This document shows positions 1 to 7,356 of a DNA stretch of 38,776 nt, one piece after another; the first letter of the stretch is position 1; each line of letters begins with the position of its first letter. This stretch comes from Pseudoalteromonas sp. 0303. GTDB lineage: Bacteria > Pseudomonadota > Gammaproteobacteria > Enterobacterales > Alteromonadaceae. The translations under genes and the position numbers were made by a program. The notes beneath the pieces are model-generated. The model ran no database searches, was not told the DNA's origin, and saw nothing but the letters and a program-made list of their open reading frames with translations. Location: contig NZ_JABVXF010000039.1 in the NCBI RefSeq assembly GCF_013349995.1, positions 1-38,776 of the forward strand. Direction: 5' to 3'.

Positions 1-99
1 CGTGACCAAGGTGATTATTATGCCTTGATCTGATCACTACATATTCTATAAGTTCAATTTATAATGATCTTGCCGTGAGGTAAAGATGAAATCACCACT

Positions 100-984
100 A
101 TGACGGTTGATTTCAATAGCTTGATCAGTGATTTTAAAAAGCTGATTTACGAAGTAAATACCGCGCTAAGTACTCTTAACGTGGCAACAGAGCATTTATC
201 AGAAACGACTGCTGCAACTAGCTCAGGTATGCAAGAGCAGCTGCACGAAGCTGATATGGTTGCCACAGCTGCCACCGAAATGCAGGCGACGATTCAAGAT
301 ATCTCACACAATACTGAAGCCGCAGCGAAAAAAGCAGAGTCGACTAACTTAAGTGCGCAACAAGGTCGCTCTGAGGTTGAATCAACCGTAGTGCAAATTA
401 ATCATTTATCAGATTCACTCGGTAATGCGTCAAGCGTGGTGTCGCAGTTAGAAAAAGACGCTGAAACCATTGGCTCTGTACTTGATGTTATTCGTGGCAT
501 TGCTGAGCAAACAAACTTATTGGCACTCAATGCAGCCATTGAAGCAGCACGTGCTGGTGAGCAAGGTCGTGGCTTTGCGGTAGTAGCAGATGAAGTTCGC
601 TCACTTGCGCAGCGTACCCAAGATTCAACGCAAGAGATCGAGAGTATCATTTCGACCTTACAAGGGCGTACGCAAGAAGTGGTGAGCATTATGCAGCAAT
701 GTCGTACGCAAGGTGGCGAAAGTGCAGCACAGGCAAGTAAAGCAGGTGAGTTACTTCGCTCAATCACCGAAGATGTACAAACCATTATGGATATGAGTAC
801 TCACATTGCCACCGCAATTGATGAGCAAAGCCAAGTGGCTTCTGAGGTGAATAAAAACGTGGTACGCATTCGTGATATTGCGCAAGAAGCATCGGGCCAC
901 GCGGCGACTAATGCGCAAACCAGCGAAGAGGTGTCTGAGCAAGCACGTGTGCTTTATCAGGCAATCGATAAGTTTAAAGTTTAA
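100..984 (+). CDS. Methyl-accepting chemotaxis protein, cytoplasmic signalling part only (5' end missing or disrupted)
   Basis: The protein is the coiled-coil signalling domain of a chemoreceptor, which controls the CheA/CheW kinase complex. Residues about 131-172 form the conserved hairpin tip (IRGIAEQTNLLALNAA, then ARAGEQGRGFAVVADEVR). There is no transmembrane segment or sensor domain. In-frame codons just upstream (79-99) read GKDEITT, the typical end of a HAMP domain, but in-frame stops lie at 76-78, 49-51 and 31-33. The ATG at 100 has no ribosome-binding site at normal distance, so it is probably not the original start. Intact members have about 500-650 residues. The gene is either a 5'-disrupted pseudogene or damaged by sequence errors near the window edge. 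The family is certain; the gene's integrity is doubtful. Confidence 0.8.
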   Translation: MTVDFNSLISDFKKLIYEVNTALSTLNVATEHLSETTAATSSGMQEQLHEADMVATAATEMQATIQDISHNTEAAAKKAESTNLSAQQGRSEVESTVVQINHLSDSLGNASSVVSQLEKDAETIGSVLDVIRGIAEQTNLLALNAAIEAARAGEQGRGFAVVADEVRSLAQRTQDSTQEIESIISTLQGRTQEVVSIMQQCRTQGGESAAQASKAGELLRSITEDVQTIMDMSTHIATAIDEQSQVASEVNKNVVRIRDIAQEASGHAATNAQTSEEVSEQARVLYQAIDKFKV

Positions 985-1011
985 TCAGGCAATCGATAAG
1001 TTTAATAAATT
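956..1011 (+). repeat. 28-bp tandem duplication of the receptor gene's 3' end
   Basis: A block starting atcaggcaatcgataagttt at 956 recurs at 984. The first 22 bases are identical and the offset is 28 bp. The first copy encodes the last residues of the receptor; the second starts on the last base of the TAA stop and is untranslated. It looks like a recent slippage duplication. Confidence 0.8.
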
Positions 1012-1026
1012 AGCCTGTTGAAAAAT

Positions 1027-1062
1027 AAAAGCGCGGTGACGGTGTCGTCATCGCGCTTTTTT
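1027..1062 (+). terminator. Rho-independent terminator after the chemoreceptor
   Basis: An 11-bp GC-rich stem (gcgcggtgacg at 1031-1041 with cgtcatcgcgc at 1046-1056, one G-U pair) has a gtgt loop. It is flanked by A residues on the left and a run of T on the right, the form of an intrinsic terminator. Confidence 0.85.
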
Positions 1063-1093
1063 GTTGTTTGGGGGTGTATACCGCGACAAGATT

Positions 1094-1261
1094 TTAATAC
1101 CAATCCGCTTAATTAAGTAGTCTATTTTGAGGCAATAAAACCTCGTTGATAACAAGGCAAAAATTTCGTTATTTAGTTGTTCTAAATGAGAAATTTTTAA
1201 CGCAGTTAGCGACAGGTTTAATCCCTCAAAATGATTAAGTATTATTGCAGGTTGGTGTTAA
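1094..1261. repeat. MITE-like palindromic intergenic element with TTAA ends
   Basis: This is a non-coding element of about 168 bp with imperfect terminal inverted repeats: ttaataccaa at 1094-1103 against ttggtgttaa at 1252-1261. The symmetry continues inward: attttgagg near 1123-1131 mirrors cctcaaaat near 1224-1232. A nested hairpin has 9-bp arms aaaaatttc (1159-1167) and gaaattttt (1190-1198). Both ends carry TTAA, possibly a target duplication. The right end includes the stop codon of the DUF971 gene. From memory, similar elements starting taccaatccgc are scattered through Pseudoalteromonas genomes; no other copy was seen in this window. Confidence 0.65.
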
Positions 1262-1632
1262 GGCACAAACTTAATAGGCACGCTGTCTTTGCTTGCTTCG
1301 TGTTCAGAGACTCTTGTTTGGTATTGCTGCCAAAGCTCATCATGGTTAGCTTGCAGCTCACTTAAATAGTGCCAGCTGAATAAACCGCTATTATGATTAT
1401 CGCTAAACACCAGTCGAATCGCATAATGACCAACCGGCTCAATCTTGCTAATTCCTACCTGTTGCTTACCGAGTACGAGTTTCATAGGTTCATTGCCATG
1501 ACCTTGCACTTCAGCAGACGGTGAGTGAACACGCAAAAATTCAGCACTAAATTGAGCAATAGTCTGATCATCAAAATGAACATCTAATACTTTGCTAACG
1601 CTGTGATAATGCACTTTAGTGACTTCTTTCAT
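1258..1632 (-). CDS. DUF971 (GBBH-like N-terminal domain) protein
   Basis: This is a 124-residue protein of the DUF971 family, a small domain related to the N-terminal zinc-ribbon-like region of gamma-butyrobetaine hydroxylase. Family features visible are the early LDVHFDDQ strand pair, the F-S-A-E-F-LR-V-HSPSAEVQGHG segment, and the central IEPVGHYAIRLVFSDNHNSGLFSWHYL motif. In many gammaproteobacteria the gene directly follows hslVU, as here; a terminator lies between them. No biochemical role is established. The stop codon lies inside the right end of the MITE-like element at 1094-1261, so the extreme C-terminus may have been changed by that insertion. Confidence 0.85.
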   Translation of the reverse strand: MKEVTKVHYHSVSKVLDVHFDDQTIAQFSAEFLRVHSPSAEVQGHGNEPMKLVLGKQQVGISKIEPVGHYAIRLVFSDNHNSGLFSWHYLSELQANHDELWQQYQTRVSEHEASKDSVPIKFVP

Positions 1633-1662
1633 GTGAGCCTCGAATATACGATTTATAAACTA

Positions 1663-1686
1663 AAAAGCCTCCAACAGGAGGCTTTT
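1663..1686 (-). terminator. Intrinsic terminator downstream of hslU
   Basis: The stem aaaagcctcc / ggaggctttt has a 4-base loop. It lies between the hslU stop and the DUF971 start, both on the minus strand, and gives a T-run on that strand. It should end the hslVU transcript and leave DUF971 to readthrough or its own promoter. Confidence 0.8.
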
Positions 1687-1708
1687 AATTATAACGCTAA
1701 TTTGTTGA

Positions 1709-3037
1709 TTAAAGAATGAAACGACTTAAGTCTTCATCTTCAACAAGTGCACCTAAGTGCTGCTCAACGTAATTGGCATCAATTGTCAGTGTTGAACCTG
1801 CTTTTTCTGAGGCATCAAATGAAATTTCTTCCATTAGTTTTTCCATCACTGTGTGCAAGCGACGGGCACCGATGTTTTCGGTTTTCTCATTTACTTGCCA
1901 AGCCGCTTTCGCGATACGTTCAATGGCATCATCAGTAAACTCAACGTCAACTTGCTCTGTTTTTAACAGCTCACGTTGTTGCTCAGTTAATGAAGCATGA
2001 GGCTCAGTTAAGATACGTTTAAAGTCATCAGCACTTAGTGCTTCAAGCTCAACGCGGATTGGTAAACGGCCTTGCAGTTCTGGGATCATGTCTGATGGTT
2101 TAGACATTTGGAATGCGCCAGATGCGATAAATAACATGTGGTCAGTTTTAACCATGCCATGTTTAGTGCTTACTGTTGAACCTTCGATTAATGGTAGTAA
2201 GTCGCGCTGTACACCTTCGCGGCTAACATCTGGGCCAGATGCTTCACCACGTTTACAGATTTTATCGATCTCATCGATAAACACGATACCGTTTTGTTCA
2301 ACTGCGAAGATAGCTTGCTCTTTTAACTCTTCAGGGTTAACAAGTTTTGCTGCTTCTTCTTCAACTAATAGCTTAAATGCTTCTTTGATTTTTAGCTTAC
2401 GCTTGCTGCGCTTATCGCCACCCATATTTTGGAACATGCTCTGAAGCTGGTTGGTCATTTCTTCCATACCAGGAGGAGCCATGATCTCAACATTTGGCTG
2501 AGCTTGTGCAACATCGATATCAATTTCTTTATCGTCTAACTGACCTTCACGTAATTTTTTACGGAAAGATTGACGAGTAGAAGAGTTCTCTTCTGTTTTT
2601 GACTCACCAAAGGTATCGCGTGCTGGTGGTAAAAGGGCATCTAGAATACGCTCTTCTGCCGCTTCTTCAGCGCGATGTTTGAATTTTTTGGTTTGCTGTT
2701 CACGCGTCATTTTAATCGAGATATCAACTAAATCGCGGATGATCGTTTCTACTTCTTTACCAACATAGCCCACTTCGGTGAACTTTGTTGCTTCAACTTT
2801 AATAAAAGGCGCATTAGCAAGTTTAGCTAGACGGCGAGCAATTTCAGTTTTACCCACACCAGTTGGGCCAATCATTAAAATGTTTTTAGGTGTTACTTCA
2901 CTACGTAAATCATCGCTCAGTTGCATACGGCGCCAGCGGTTACGTAGCGCGATTGAAACTGCTTTTTTAGCTTTAGCTTGGCCAATAATATGTTGATCAA
3001 GCTCGTGAACGATTTCTCTTGGCGTCATCTCAGACAT
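1709..3037 (-). CDS. hslU: ATP-dependent protease ATPase subunit HslU (ClpY)
   Basis: HslU is the AAA+ unfoldase that feeds substrates to the HslV peptidase in the cytoplasm. At 442 residues it matches the E. coli length (443). Visible features are Walker A GPTGVGKT (57-64), pore loop GYVG (90-93), the inserted I domain (about 110-240), Walker B IVFIDEID (251-258), a sensor-2 GARRLHT segment near 392, and the C-terminal tail ending LSRFIL that docks into HslV. It starts 11 bp after the hslV stop, so the two form one transcript. Confidence 0.97.
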   Translation of the reverse strand: MSEMTPREIVHELDQHIIGQAKAKKAVSIALRNRWRRMQLSDDLRSEVTPKNILMIGPTGVGKTEIARRLAKLANAPFIKVEATKFTEVGYVGKEVETIIRDLVDISIKMTREQQTKKFKHRAEEAAEERILDALLPPARDTFGESKTEENSSTRQSFRKKLREGQLDDKEIDIDVAQAQPNVEIMAPPGMEEMTNQLQSMFQNMGGDKRSKRKLKIKEAFKLLVEEEAAKLVNPEELKEQAIFAVEQNGIVFIDEIDKICKRGEASGPDVSREGVQRDLLPLIEGSTVSTKHGMVKTDHMLFIASGAFQMSKPSDMIPELQGRLPIRVELEALSADDFKRILTEPHASLTEQQRELLKTEQVDVEFTDDAIERIAKAAWQVNEKTENIGARRLHTVMEKLMEEISFDASEKAGSTLTIDANYVEQHLGALVEDEDLSRFIL

Positions 3038-3048
3038 GGCAGTTCCTA

Positions 3049-3567
3049 TTACAATTCTTCAATAGTTTGGAAATTATTCGTGAATACGCAGATGTTGCCT
3101 GCAATAGTAAGGCTTTTCTCTACAATATCACGTGCACTTAGGTCGGTGTTTTCTAGTAGCGCTGTGGCTGCTGATTGCGCGAAGTTACCACCACTGCCAA
3201 TCGCAATTAGGTCGTTTTCTGGCTGCACAACATCACCGTTACCTGTAATAATTAATGAAGCAGTTTCGTCTGCAACTGCTAATAGTGCTTCGAGCTTTCT
3301 AAGTGCGCGATCACTACGCCAATCTTTGGCCATTTCTACGGCAGCTTTGGTTAAGTTGCCTTGGTGCATTTCTAGTTTGCTTTCAAATCGTTCGAAAAGG
3401 GTGAAGGCATCAGCAGTACCGCCAGCGAAACCAGCGATTACTTTGCCATTATAAAGACGTCGAACTTTGCGGGCGTTGCCCTTCATTACGGTGTTACCAA
3501 GTGAAACTTGGCCGTCGCCACCAATAACGACCTTGTCGTCGCGGCGTACACTTACAATAGTGGTCAT
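3049..3567 (-). CDS. hslV: ATP-dependent protease peptidase subunit HslV (ClpQ)
   Basis: HslV is the proteasome-beta-like peptidase of HslVU. The 172-residue protein begins MTTIVSVRR. Removal of Met exposes Thr2, the catalytic nucleophile of the family. The GGDGQVSLGNTVMKGNARKV segment and the GFAGGTADAF motif are typical. It is first in the hslVU transcript. A sigma-32-like promoter and a leader hairpin lie upstream (see 3584-3652). Confidence 0.97.
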   Translation of the reverse strand: MTTIVSVRRDDKVVIGGDGQVSLGNTVMKGNARKVRRLYNGKVIAGFAGGTADAFTLFERFESKLEMHQGNLTKAAVEMAKDWRSDRALRKLEALLAVADETASLIITGNGDVVQPENDLIAIGSGGNFAQSAATALLENTDLSARDIVEKSLTIAGNICVFTNNFQTIEEL

Positions 3568-3583
3568 GATTATTCCTCATCAT

Positions 3584-3602
3584 CGAGCGGCAAGGCCGCT
3601 CG
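3584..3602 (-). promoter_or_regulatory. Stem-loop in the hslVU 5' untranslated region
   Basis: A perfect 8-bp stem, cgagcggc with gccgctcg, has a 3-base loop. It lies about 17 bp upstream of the hslV ATG and downstream of the predicted promoter, so it should be in the leader RNA. There is no T-run after it on the minus strand, so it does not read as a terminator. A stem-loop in the same position is reported for E. coli hslVU (clpQY), where it affects mRNA stability; equivalence here is inferred. Confidence 0.55.
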
Positions 3603-3626
3603 TAAAAAGCGATTGATGAGGTGTTT

Positions 3627-3652
3627 ATATGGGTGAATGAACTAAAATCAAG
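3627..3652 (-). promoter_or_regulatory. Candidate sigma-32 heat-shock promoter for hslVU
   Basis: On the minus strand CTTGATT (3652-3646) is followed after 11 bases by ACCCATAT (3634-3627). This resembles the heat-shock consensus CTTGAAA-N(11-16)-CCCCATNT. The -35 overlaps the ftsN stop codon, and the expected start point would give a leader of about 50 nt. E. coli hslVU is a known sigma-32 target. The match is by eye. Confidence 0.45.
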
Positions 3653-4175
3653 TCCAAAGCCAAATTCCGCAGCCCATTATTTTGATGCGTTTAAGTTTAT
3701 TCTTGTCACTTTCGGCTAAACGTTTGGTTTCGTATGGTCCTAAGCGCACTTTATACCAAATACCATTGCTGCCTTGTGTTTTCTTAACTTCGGCCACTAA
3801 GCCGGCAAAAGCGATTTTAGCTTTTAATGTTTGTGCTTGCTCTAATGTTCTAAAAGAGCCGCATTGCATTACATATGGGCCTTTTTGTTCAATCTCTTTT
3901 ACTTCAACCTGAACTTCGTGCTCTTTAATTTCTTTGATAAATTCAGGTGTCTTAGGTGGTGGAATAACTACTTCTTCTTTTTTAGTCGGGTTTGCTTGCT
4001 GCTCTACTAACTCAGGGTCAGCATTATGTTTGATATACCATAGGCCGTAACCAAACCCGCCTACTAAGATAAGCGCAATTAAAACAAGAATAATAGGGAA
4101 GGGCTTTTTCGCCGGGGCTTGTTTTTTATTATTTCGATTTGCTGGTTTTTTATTTATGTAATCGTGTTGTGCCAT
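3648..4175 (-). CDS. ftsN: SPOR-domain cell division protein, short FtsN-like
   Basis: This is a bitopic inner-membrane protein of 175 residues. It has a basic, Asn/Lys-rich cytoplasmic tail (1-25), one transmembrane segment (about 27-47), a charged periplasmic linker with a VVIPPPKTPEF stretch, and a C-terminal SPOR domain (about 98-173; YVMQCGSFRTLEQAQ and WYKVRLGPYETKRLAE). SPOR domains bind denuded septal glycan. The position between priA and hslVU is that of E. coli ftsN. E. coli FtsN is much longer (319 residues), so the linker is strongly shortened. It ends GCGIWLWT, an unusually hydrophobic tail. The FtsN name rests on synteny and architecture. Confidence 0.85.
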   Translation of the reverse strand: MAQHDYINKKPANRNNKKQAPAKKPFPIILVLIALILVGGFGYGLWYIKHNADPELVEQQANPTKKEEVVIPPPKTPEFIKEIKEHEVQVEVKEIEQKGPYVMQCGSFRTLEQAQTLKAKIAFAGLVAEVKKTQGSNGIWYKVRLGPYETKRLAESDKNKLKRIKIMGCGIWLWT

Positions 4176-4191
4176 GACTCTTAATTGGCCT

Positions 4192-6372
4192 TTAAATCAT
4201 ATCTATAGGATCAACATCTAAGCTCCAACGCACCTTTTGCGCTAATTTACTGGTACTTATATAGTCGACCATTTGCGCTAAATATTGGTGTAAGTGGGAG
4301 CGTTCCTGCGCCTGAATATGTAACTGAAAGCGATATTTACCTGCTACACGTTCCAATGGTGCAGGTATCGGACCGAGCAATTGTATACCAGATACGTTCT
4401 GGACAGGAACCAAATCAGTTAAAAAATCCATCACTTGATTTATGTTATGTCCTTCGGCACGAACCATAGCCATATTGGTGACTGGCGGAAGTTGCGCGTC
4501 TTCTCGCTCTGTGAGTGCGTAACGGGCAAAATCTTGGTAACCATTATTAACTAAGTCTTGCAGTAGCGGGTGCTCAGGAAAGTGAGTTTGTAATAACACT
4601 TGCCCAGGTTCACCACTTCGACCTGCGCGGCCTGCCACTTGCGTAACAAGTTGCGCTAAATGCTCTGTGGCGCGAAAATCACACGAATATAATCCACTGT
4701 CGACATCTAGGATTAAAACAAGGCTAACATCGGCAAAGTGGTGGCCTTTTGCCAACATTTGCGTGCCAACTAAGATACGCGCACCGCCTTGGTTAATATC
4801 ATCAAGGGCTTTTTCTAAGCTGCCTTTACGACGAGTTGAATCTCGGTCAATACGACTAATCGGAATGTCAGGGAAAGTTTGTGTTAAAAACTCTTCGATT
4901 TGTTCAGTGCCTTTGCCATTTGGAAAAATCTGCGTGCTGCCGCAATCAGGGCATTGATGAGGCACCTGATGTTGTTCACCACAGTGGTGACAAATCATCT
5001 GGCCAATGGCTTTATGAAAGGTTGCACTGGTGCTACAACGTGAGCACTCACTTAGCCAGCCACACTCATGGCATATAAGGGTAGGCGAAAAACCACGACG
5101 GTTTAAAAACACCATCACTTGCTTACCACGCTCTAAATGTTGGCGCATATAAGCAAGGCTGGCATGGGCAATCCCTGCTTGCTCAGGCTGACCTTTCATA
5201 TCCATTAAGTGGAACTGGTTATCAGTACTGGTTTGGGCCCGTTCAGTGAGGCTCAACAGCTGATATTTGTTATTAATTGCCTTATGTAAGGTCTCAAGTG
5301 CCGGTGTGGCACTGCCTAGAACGAGCGGAATATTATGTTGGTATGCTCTATAAGCGGCTAGGTCTCTAGCATGATAGCGTAGTGTATCTTGTTGCTTAAA
5401 CGAGCTGTCGTGCTCTTCATCAACGATGATCATGCCAAGAGATAAAAAGGGCAAGAAAATACTCGAACGTGTGCCGATCACTATAGCGCAGCTGCCTTTT
5501 TCACAAAAACGCCAAGTCTGTAAGCGTTCGTTATCTGTTAGAGCTGAGTGCCATAGCATAATCGGGGTATCAGGAAAGCGACGACGAAAACGGTTGACTG
5601 TTTGTGGCGTTAAGCCAATTTCAGGCACTAATACTAAGGCTTGCTGACCTTTTTTGAGTACTTCTTCTAGGCATTGCAAATACACTTCGGTTTTACCACT
5701 GCCTGTGACACCTTCAAGTAAAAAGCTGGTAAAGCCACGAGCTTGGTTAATGCTGGTGCAGGCAACAGCTTGCTCTTTATTAAGCACCGGCTTGCTACCA
5801 ACACTAGGCGCGTGTTGCTGCCATTGGTTATCATGTTCAATAAATTGAGTGATCAGTTCTTTATCGAGCAGACTGTCGATGGTTTTTTTGGTAAATCCGA
5901 GTGCTTTTAATTCTGTAACCGATGATTTGCCTGATTCGGCTAGCTGTTTTAATAAACTCAACTGGGTTTTTGCTTTCAGCGACGGCAGCTTTGCACCTTT
6001 ATCGGTCAGCTCAACCATGTTAATGCTGGTTTTATCTGGGCATTCGCCTTGTCTTAATGCAGCCGGAAGTGCCGTATGAATGGTCTCGCCCAATGGGTAA
6101 CAGTAGTAGCGTGCTGTGAATTTTAGTAATGCTAAATGTTGCTCAGATAAAACAGGCGTGTCGTCTATAACATCAATAATCGGCTTGATTTTGTCAGCAG
6201 GAACATCGGTTGATGTTTTAAGAGCCAAGACCACGGCAACCTTTTTTTGACTACCAAATGGCACGCGAACGCGCATACCTGGCTTTAACTCAGGGCTATG
6301 CAGCAGCTGTTCAACTTTATAATCGAAGGTACGCTGTAAAGGGACTTTTATGGCAACTTCTACAAAGTGCAT
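4192..6372 (-). CDS. priA: Primosomal replication protein N', helicase PriA
   Basis: PriA restarts stalled replication forks: a 3'-5' DNA helicase that loads DnaB through the primosome. The 726-residue length is normal. Visible are the N-terminal 3'-DNA-binding domain (MHFVEVAIKVPLQRTFDYKV), Walker A GVTGSGKTE (221-229), the DEEH box (318-321), a zinc-binding insertion with four Cys-x2-Cys pairs (CHEC, CSRC, CHHC, CPDC), and the helicase motif QVAGRAGRSGEPGQV. It is transcribed away from rpmE, as in E. coli, and ends 16 bp before ftsN, which may share its transcript. Confidence 0.97.
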   Translation of the reverse strand: MHFVEVAIKVPLQRTFDYKVEQLLHSPELKPGMRVRVPFGSQKKVAVVLALKTSTDVPADKIKPIIDVIDDTPVLSEQHLALLKFTARYYCYPLGETIHTALPAALRQGECPDKTSINMVELTDKGAKLPSLKAKTQLSLLKQLAESGKSSVTELKALGFTKKTIDSLLDKELITQFIEHDNQWQQHAPSVGSKPVLNKEQAVACTSINQARGFTSFLLEGVTGSGKTEVYLQCLEEVLKKGQQALVLVPEIGLTPQTVNRFRRRFPDTPIMLWHSALTDNERLQTWRFCEKGSCAIVIGTRSSIFLPFLSLGMIIVDEEHDSSFKQQDTLRYHARDLAAYRAYQHNIPLVLGSATPALETLHKAINNKYQLLSLTERAQTSTDNQFHLMDMKGQPEQAGIAHASLAYMRQHLERGKQVMVFLNRRGFSPTLICHECGWLSECSRCSTSATFHKAIGQMICHHCGEQHQVPHQCPDCGSTQIFPNGKGTEQIEEFLTQTFPDIPISRIDRDSTRRKGSLEKALDDINQGGARILVGTQMLAKGHHFADVSLVLILDVDSGLYSCDFRATEHLAQLVTQVAGRAGRSGEPGQVLLQTHFPEHPLLQDLVNNGYQDFARYALTEREDAQLPPVTNMAMVRAEGHNINQVMDFLTDLVPVQNVSGIQLLGPIPAPLERVAGKYRFQLHIQAQERSHLHQYLAQMVDYISTSKLAQKVRWSLDVDPIDMI

Positions 6373-6493
6373 AACAACTCAACTGAAACAAAGATAGAAA
6401 GATAATGTACTAAAATTACTGTTAAAAACCTACCAACAAATACTGAACAACAGCCCACTTGATTATTTTTTTAGCGAAAGATGCATTTAAAGC

Positions 6494-6520
6494 TTGTCGC
6501 AAGGTCACTTGAGCTATAAA
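6494..6520 (+). promoter_or_regulatory. Candidate sigma-70 promoter for rpmE
   Basis: A -35-like TTGTCG (6494-6499) is followed after 15 bases by a good -10 TATAAA (6515-6520, continuing AAT). Initiation near 6527 would give a leader of about 80 nt that just contains the folded element upstream of rpmE. Confidence 0.5.
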
Positions 6521-6544
6521 ATACGCGGCCTATTAATTATATTA

Positions 6545-6605
6545 ACTGCGTATGGTGCCAGACTTCGGGTTTGGAGAGCGATACGGCCTTAACTAGAGGT
6601 TCCCT
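6545..6605 (+). ncRNA. Probable ribosomal protein L31 leader (autoregulatory mRNA structure)
   Basis: The rpmE leader can fold into a lower stem CGTAT/ATACG (6549-6553 with 6581-6585) enclosing an upper hairpin CCAGAC/GTTTGG (6558-6563 with 6569-6574) capped by a ttcgg loop. An internal loop with a purine-rich gagagcg side separates the stems. Gammaproteobacterial rpmE genes are known to carry an L31 leader by which the protein controls its own translation. Position, size and two-stem layout fit; family membership is inferred without a covariance search. Confidence 0.6.
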
Positions 6606-6821
6606 ATGAAAGAAGGTATTCACCCTAAGTACGAAGCTATCACTGCAACTTGTTCATGTGGTAACAAATTCGAAACTAGCTCAACTCTTTGTAAAGACAT
6701 CCACTTAGACGTATGTTCTGAGTGTCACCCGTTTTACACTGGTAAGCAAAAGATTCTAGACACTGGCGGCCGTGTTGATCGTTTCAACAAGCGCTTCGGT
6801 GCACTTAGCAGCAAGAAGTAA
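6606..6821 (+). CDS. rpmE: 50S ribosomal protein L31 (zinc-binding C+ form)
   Basis: L31 bridges the large and small ribosomal subunits. The 71-residue protein starts MKEGIHPKYEAITATCSCGN. Cys16, Cys18, Cys37 and Cys40 are the zinc ligands of the C+ type, as opposed to the zinc-independent paralogue used in starvation. It is divergent from priA and transcribed alone, with a terminator 17 bp downstream. Confidence 0.97.
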   Translation: MKEGIHPKYEAITATCSCGNKFETSSTLCKDIHLDVCSECHPFYTGKQKILDTGGRVDRFNKRFGALSSKK

Positions 6822-6837
6822 TCTCTGCTGTTTAGTT

Positions 6838-6865
6838 AAAAAAAGCACCTTAGGGTGCTTTTTTT
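6838..6865 (+). terminator. Intrinsic terminator of rpmE
   Basis: The stem aagcacc (6843-6849) / ggtgctt (6854-6860) has a ttag loop, an A-run before it and seven T after the GC core. Confidence 0.9.
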
Positions 6866-7356
6866 ATGCCTAAAATTCACAAAACTCATTATTAACACTG
6901 CCACTTACTCATCATCTTCACTTATGTATCTTGCATAACTATTTCTGGTTGTTATGCCCATTATGTCGCTAATTTTGCAGACAAAGTACCATCCCTTGGC
7001 TATATTCTTTTTTGTATAAACTTTCATAAAAGTTATTAAAAATAATAAATTTAAATAACTTTGTGAGTAAATGCTGTGAACTTCGTTGAAATGGCTATTT
7101 TGGGCTAATTTCGGCTATTTGCAGTGTTCGTGCGTATAAAATACAAAAACACGTGCTTAAAAGGTCATAAATAGGTGAATTTTTATGTCTGATTAATCGC
7201 AACTATGCGCAGAAATTGTTGGGAAATCCTTTAAAATTAAGTGATATAGCATATAACAGGATAGACCTGATAATACTTGGAATTTTTATACATTACAGGT
7301 ATCGTACTGATGCAAGCTCTCTCACTTTTTAACTTTTTGCAGGATACTATCGCGTT
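6866..7356. other. AT-rich intergenic region upstream of the malic enzyme gene
   Basis: These 491 bp have no convincing ORF. Two perfect inverted repeats are visible: gcataac (6933-6939) with gttatgc (6951-6957), 11 bp apart, and aaagttatt (7029-7037) with aataacttt (7054-7062), 16 bp apart in an A/T tract. A TATAAA sits at 7135-7140 without a clear -35. The size suggests a regulated promoter or long leader for the malic enzyme gene, but I cannot assign a regulator. Confidence 0.4.

Noticed and set aside
402..785. Antisense reading frame within the chemoreceptor gene
   Set aside because: It is a composition shadow of the receptor coding sequence with no ribosome-binding site or recognisable domain.
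3584..3602. Hairpin between ftsN and hslV as a terminator for ftsN
   Set aside because: There is no T-run after the stem on the minus strand. It is better explained as a leader stem-loop of hslVU.
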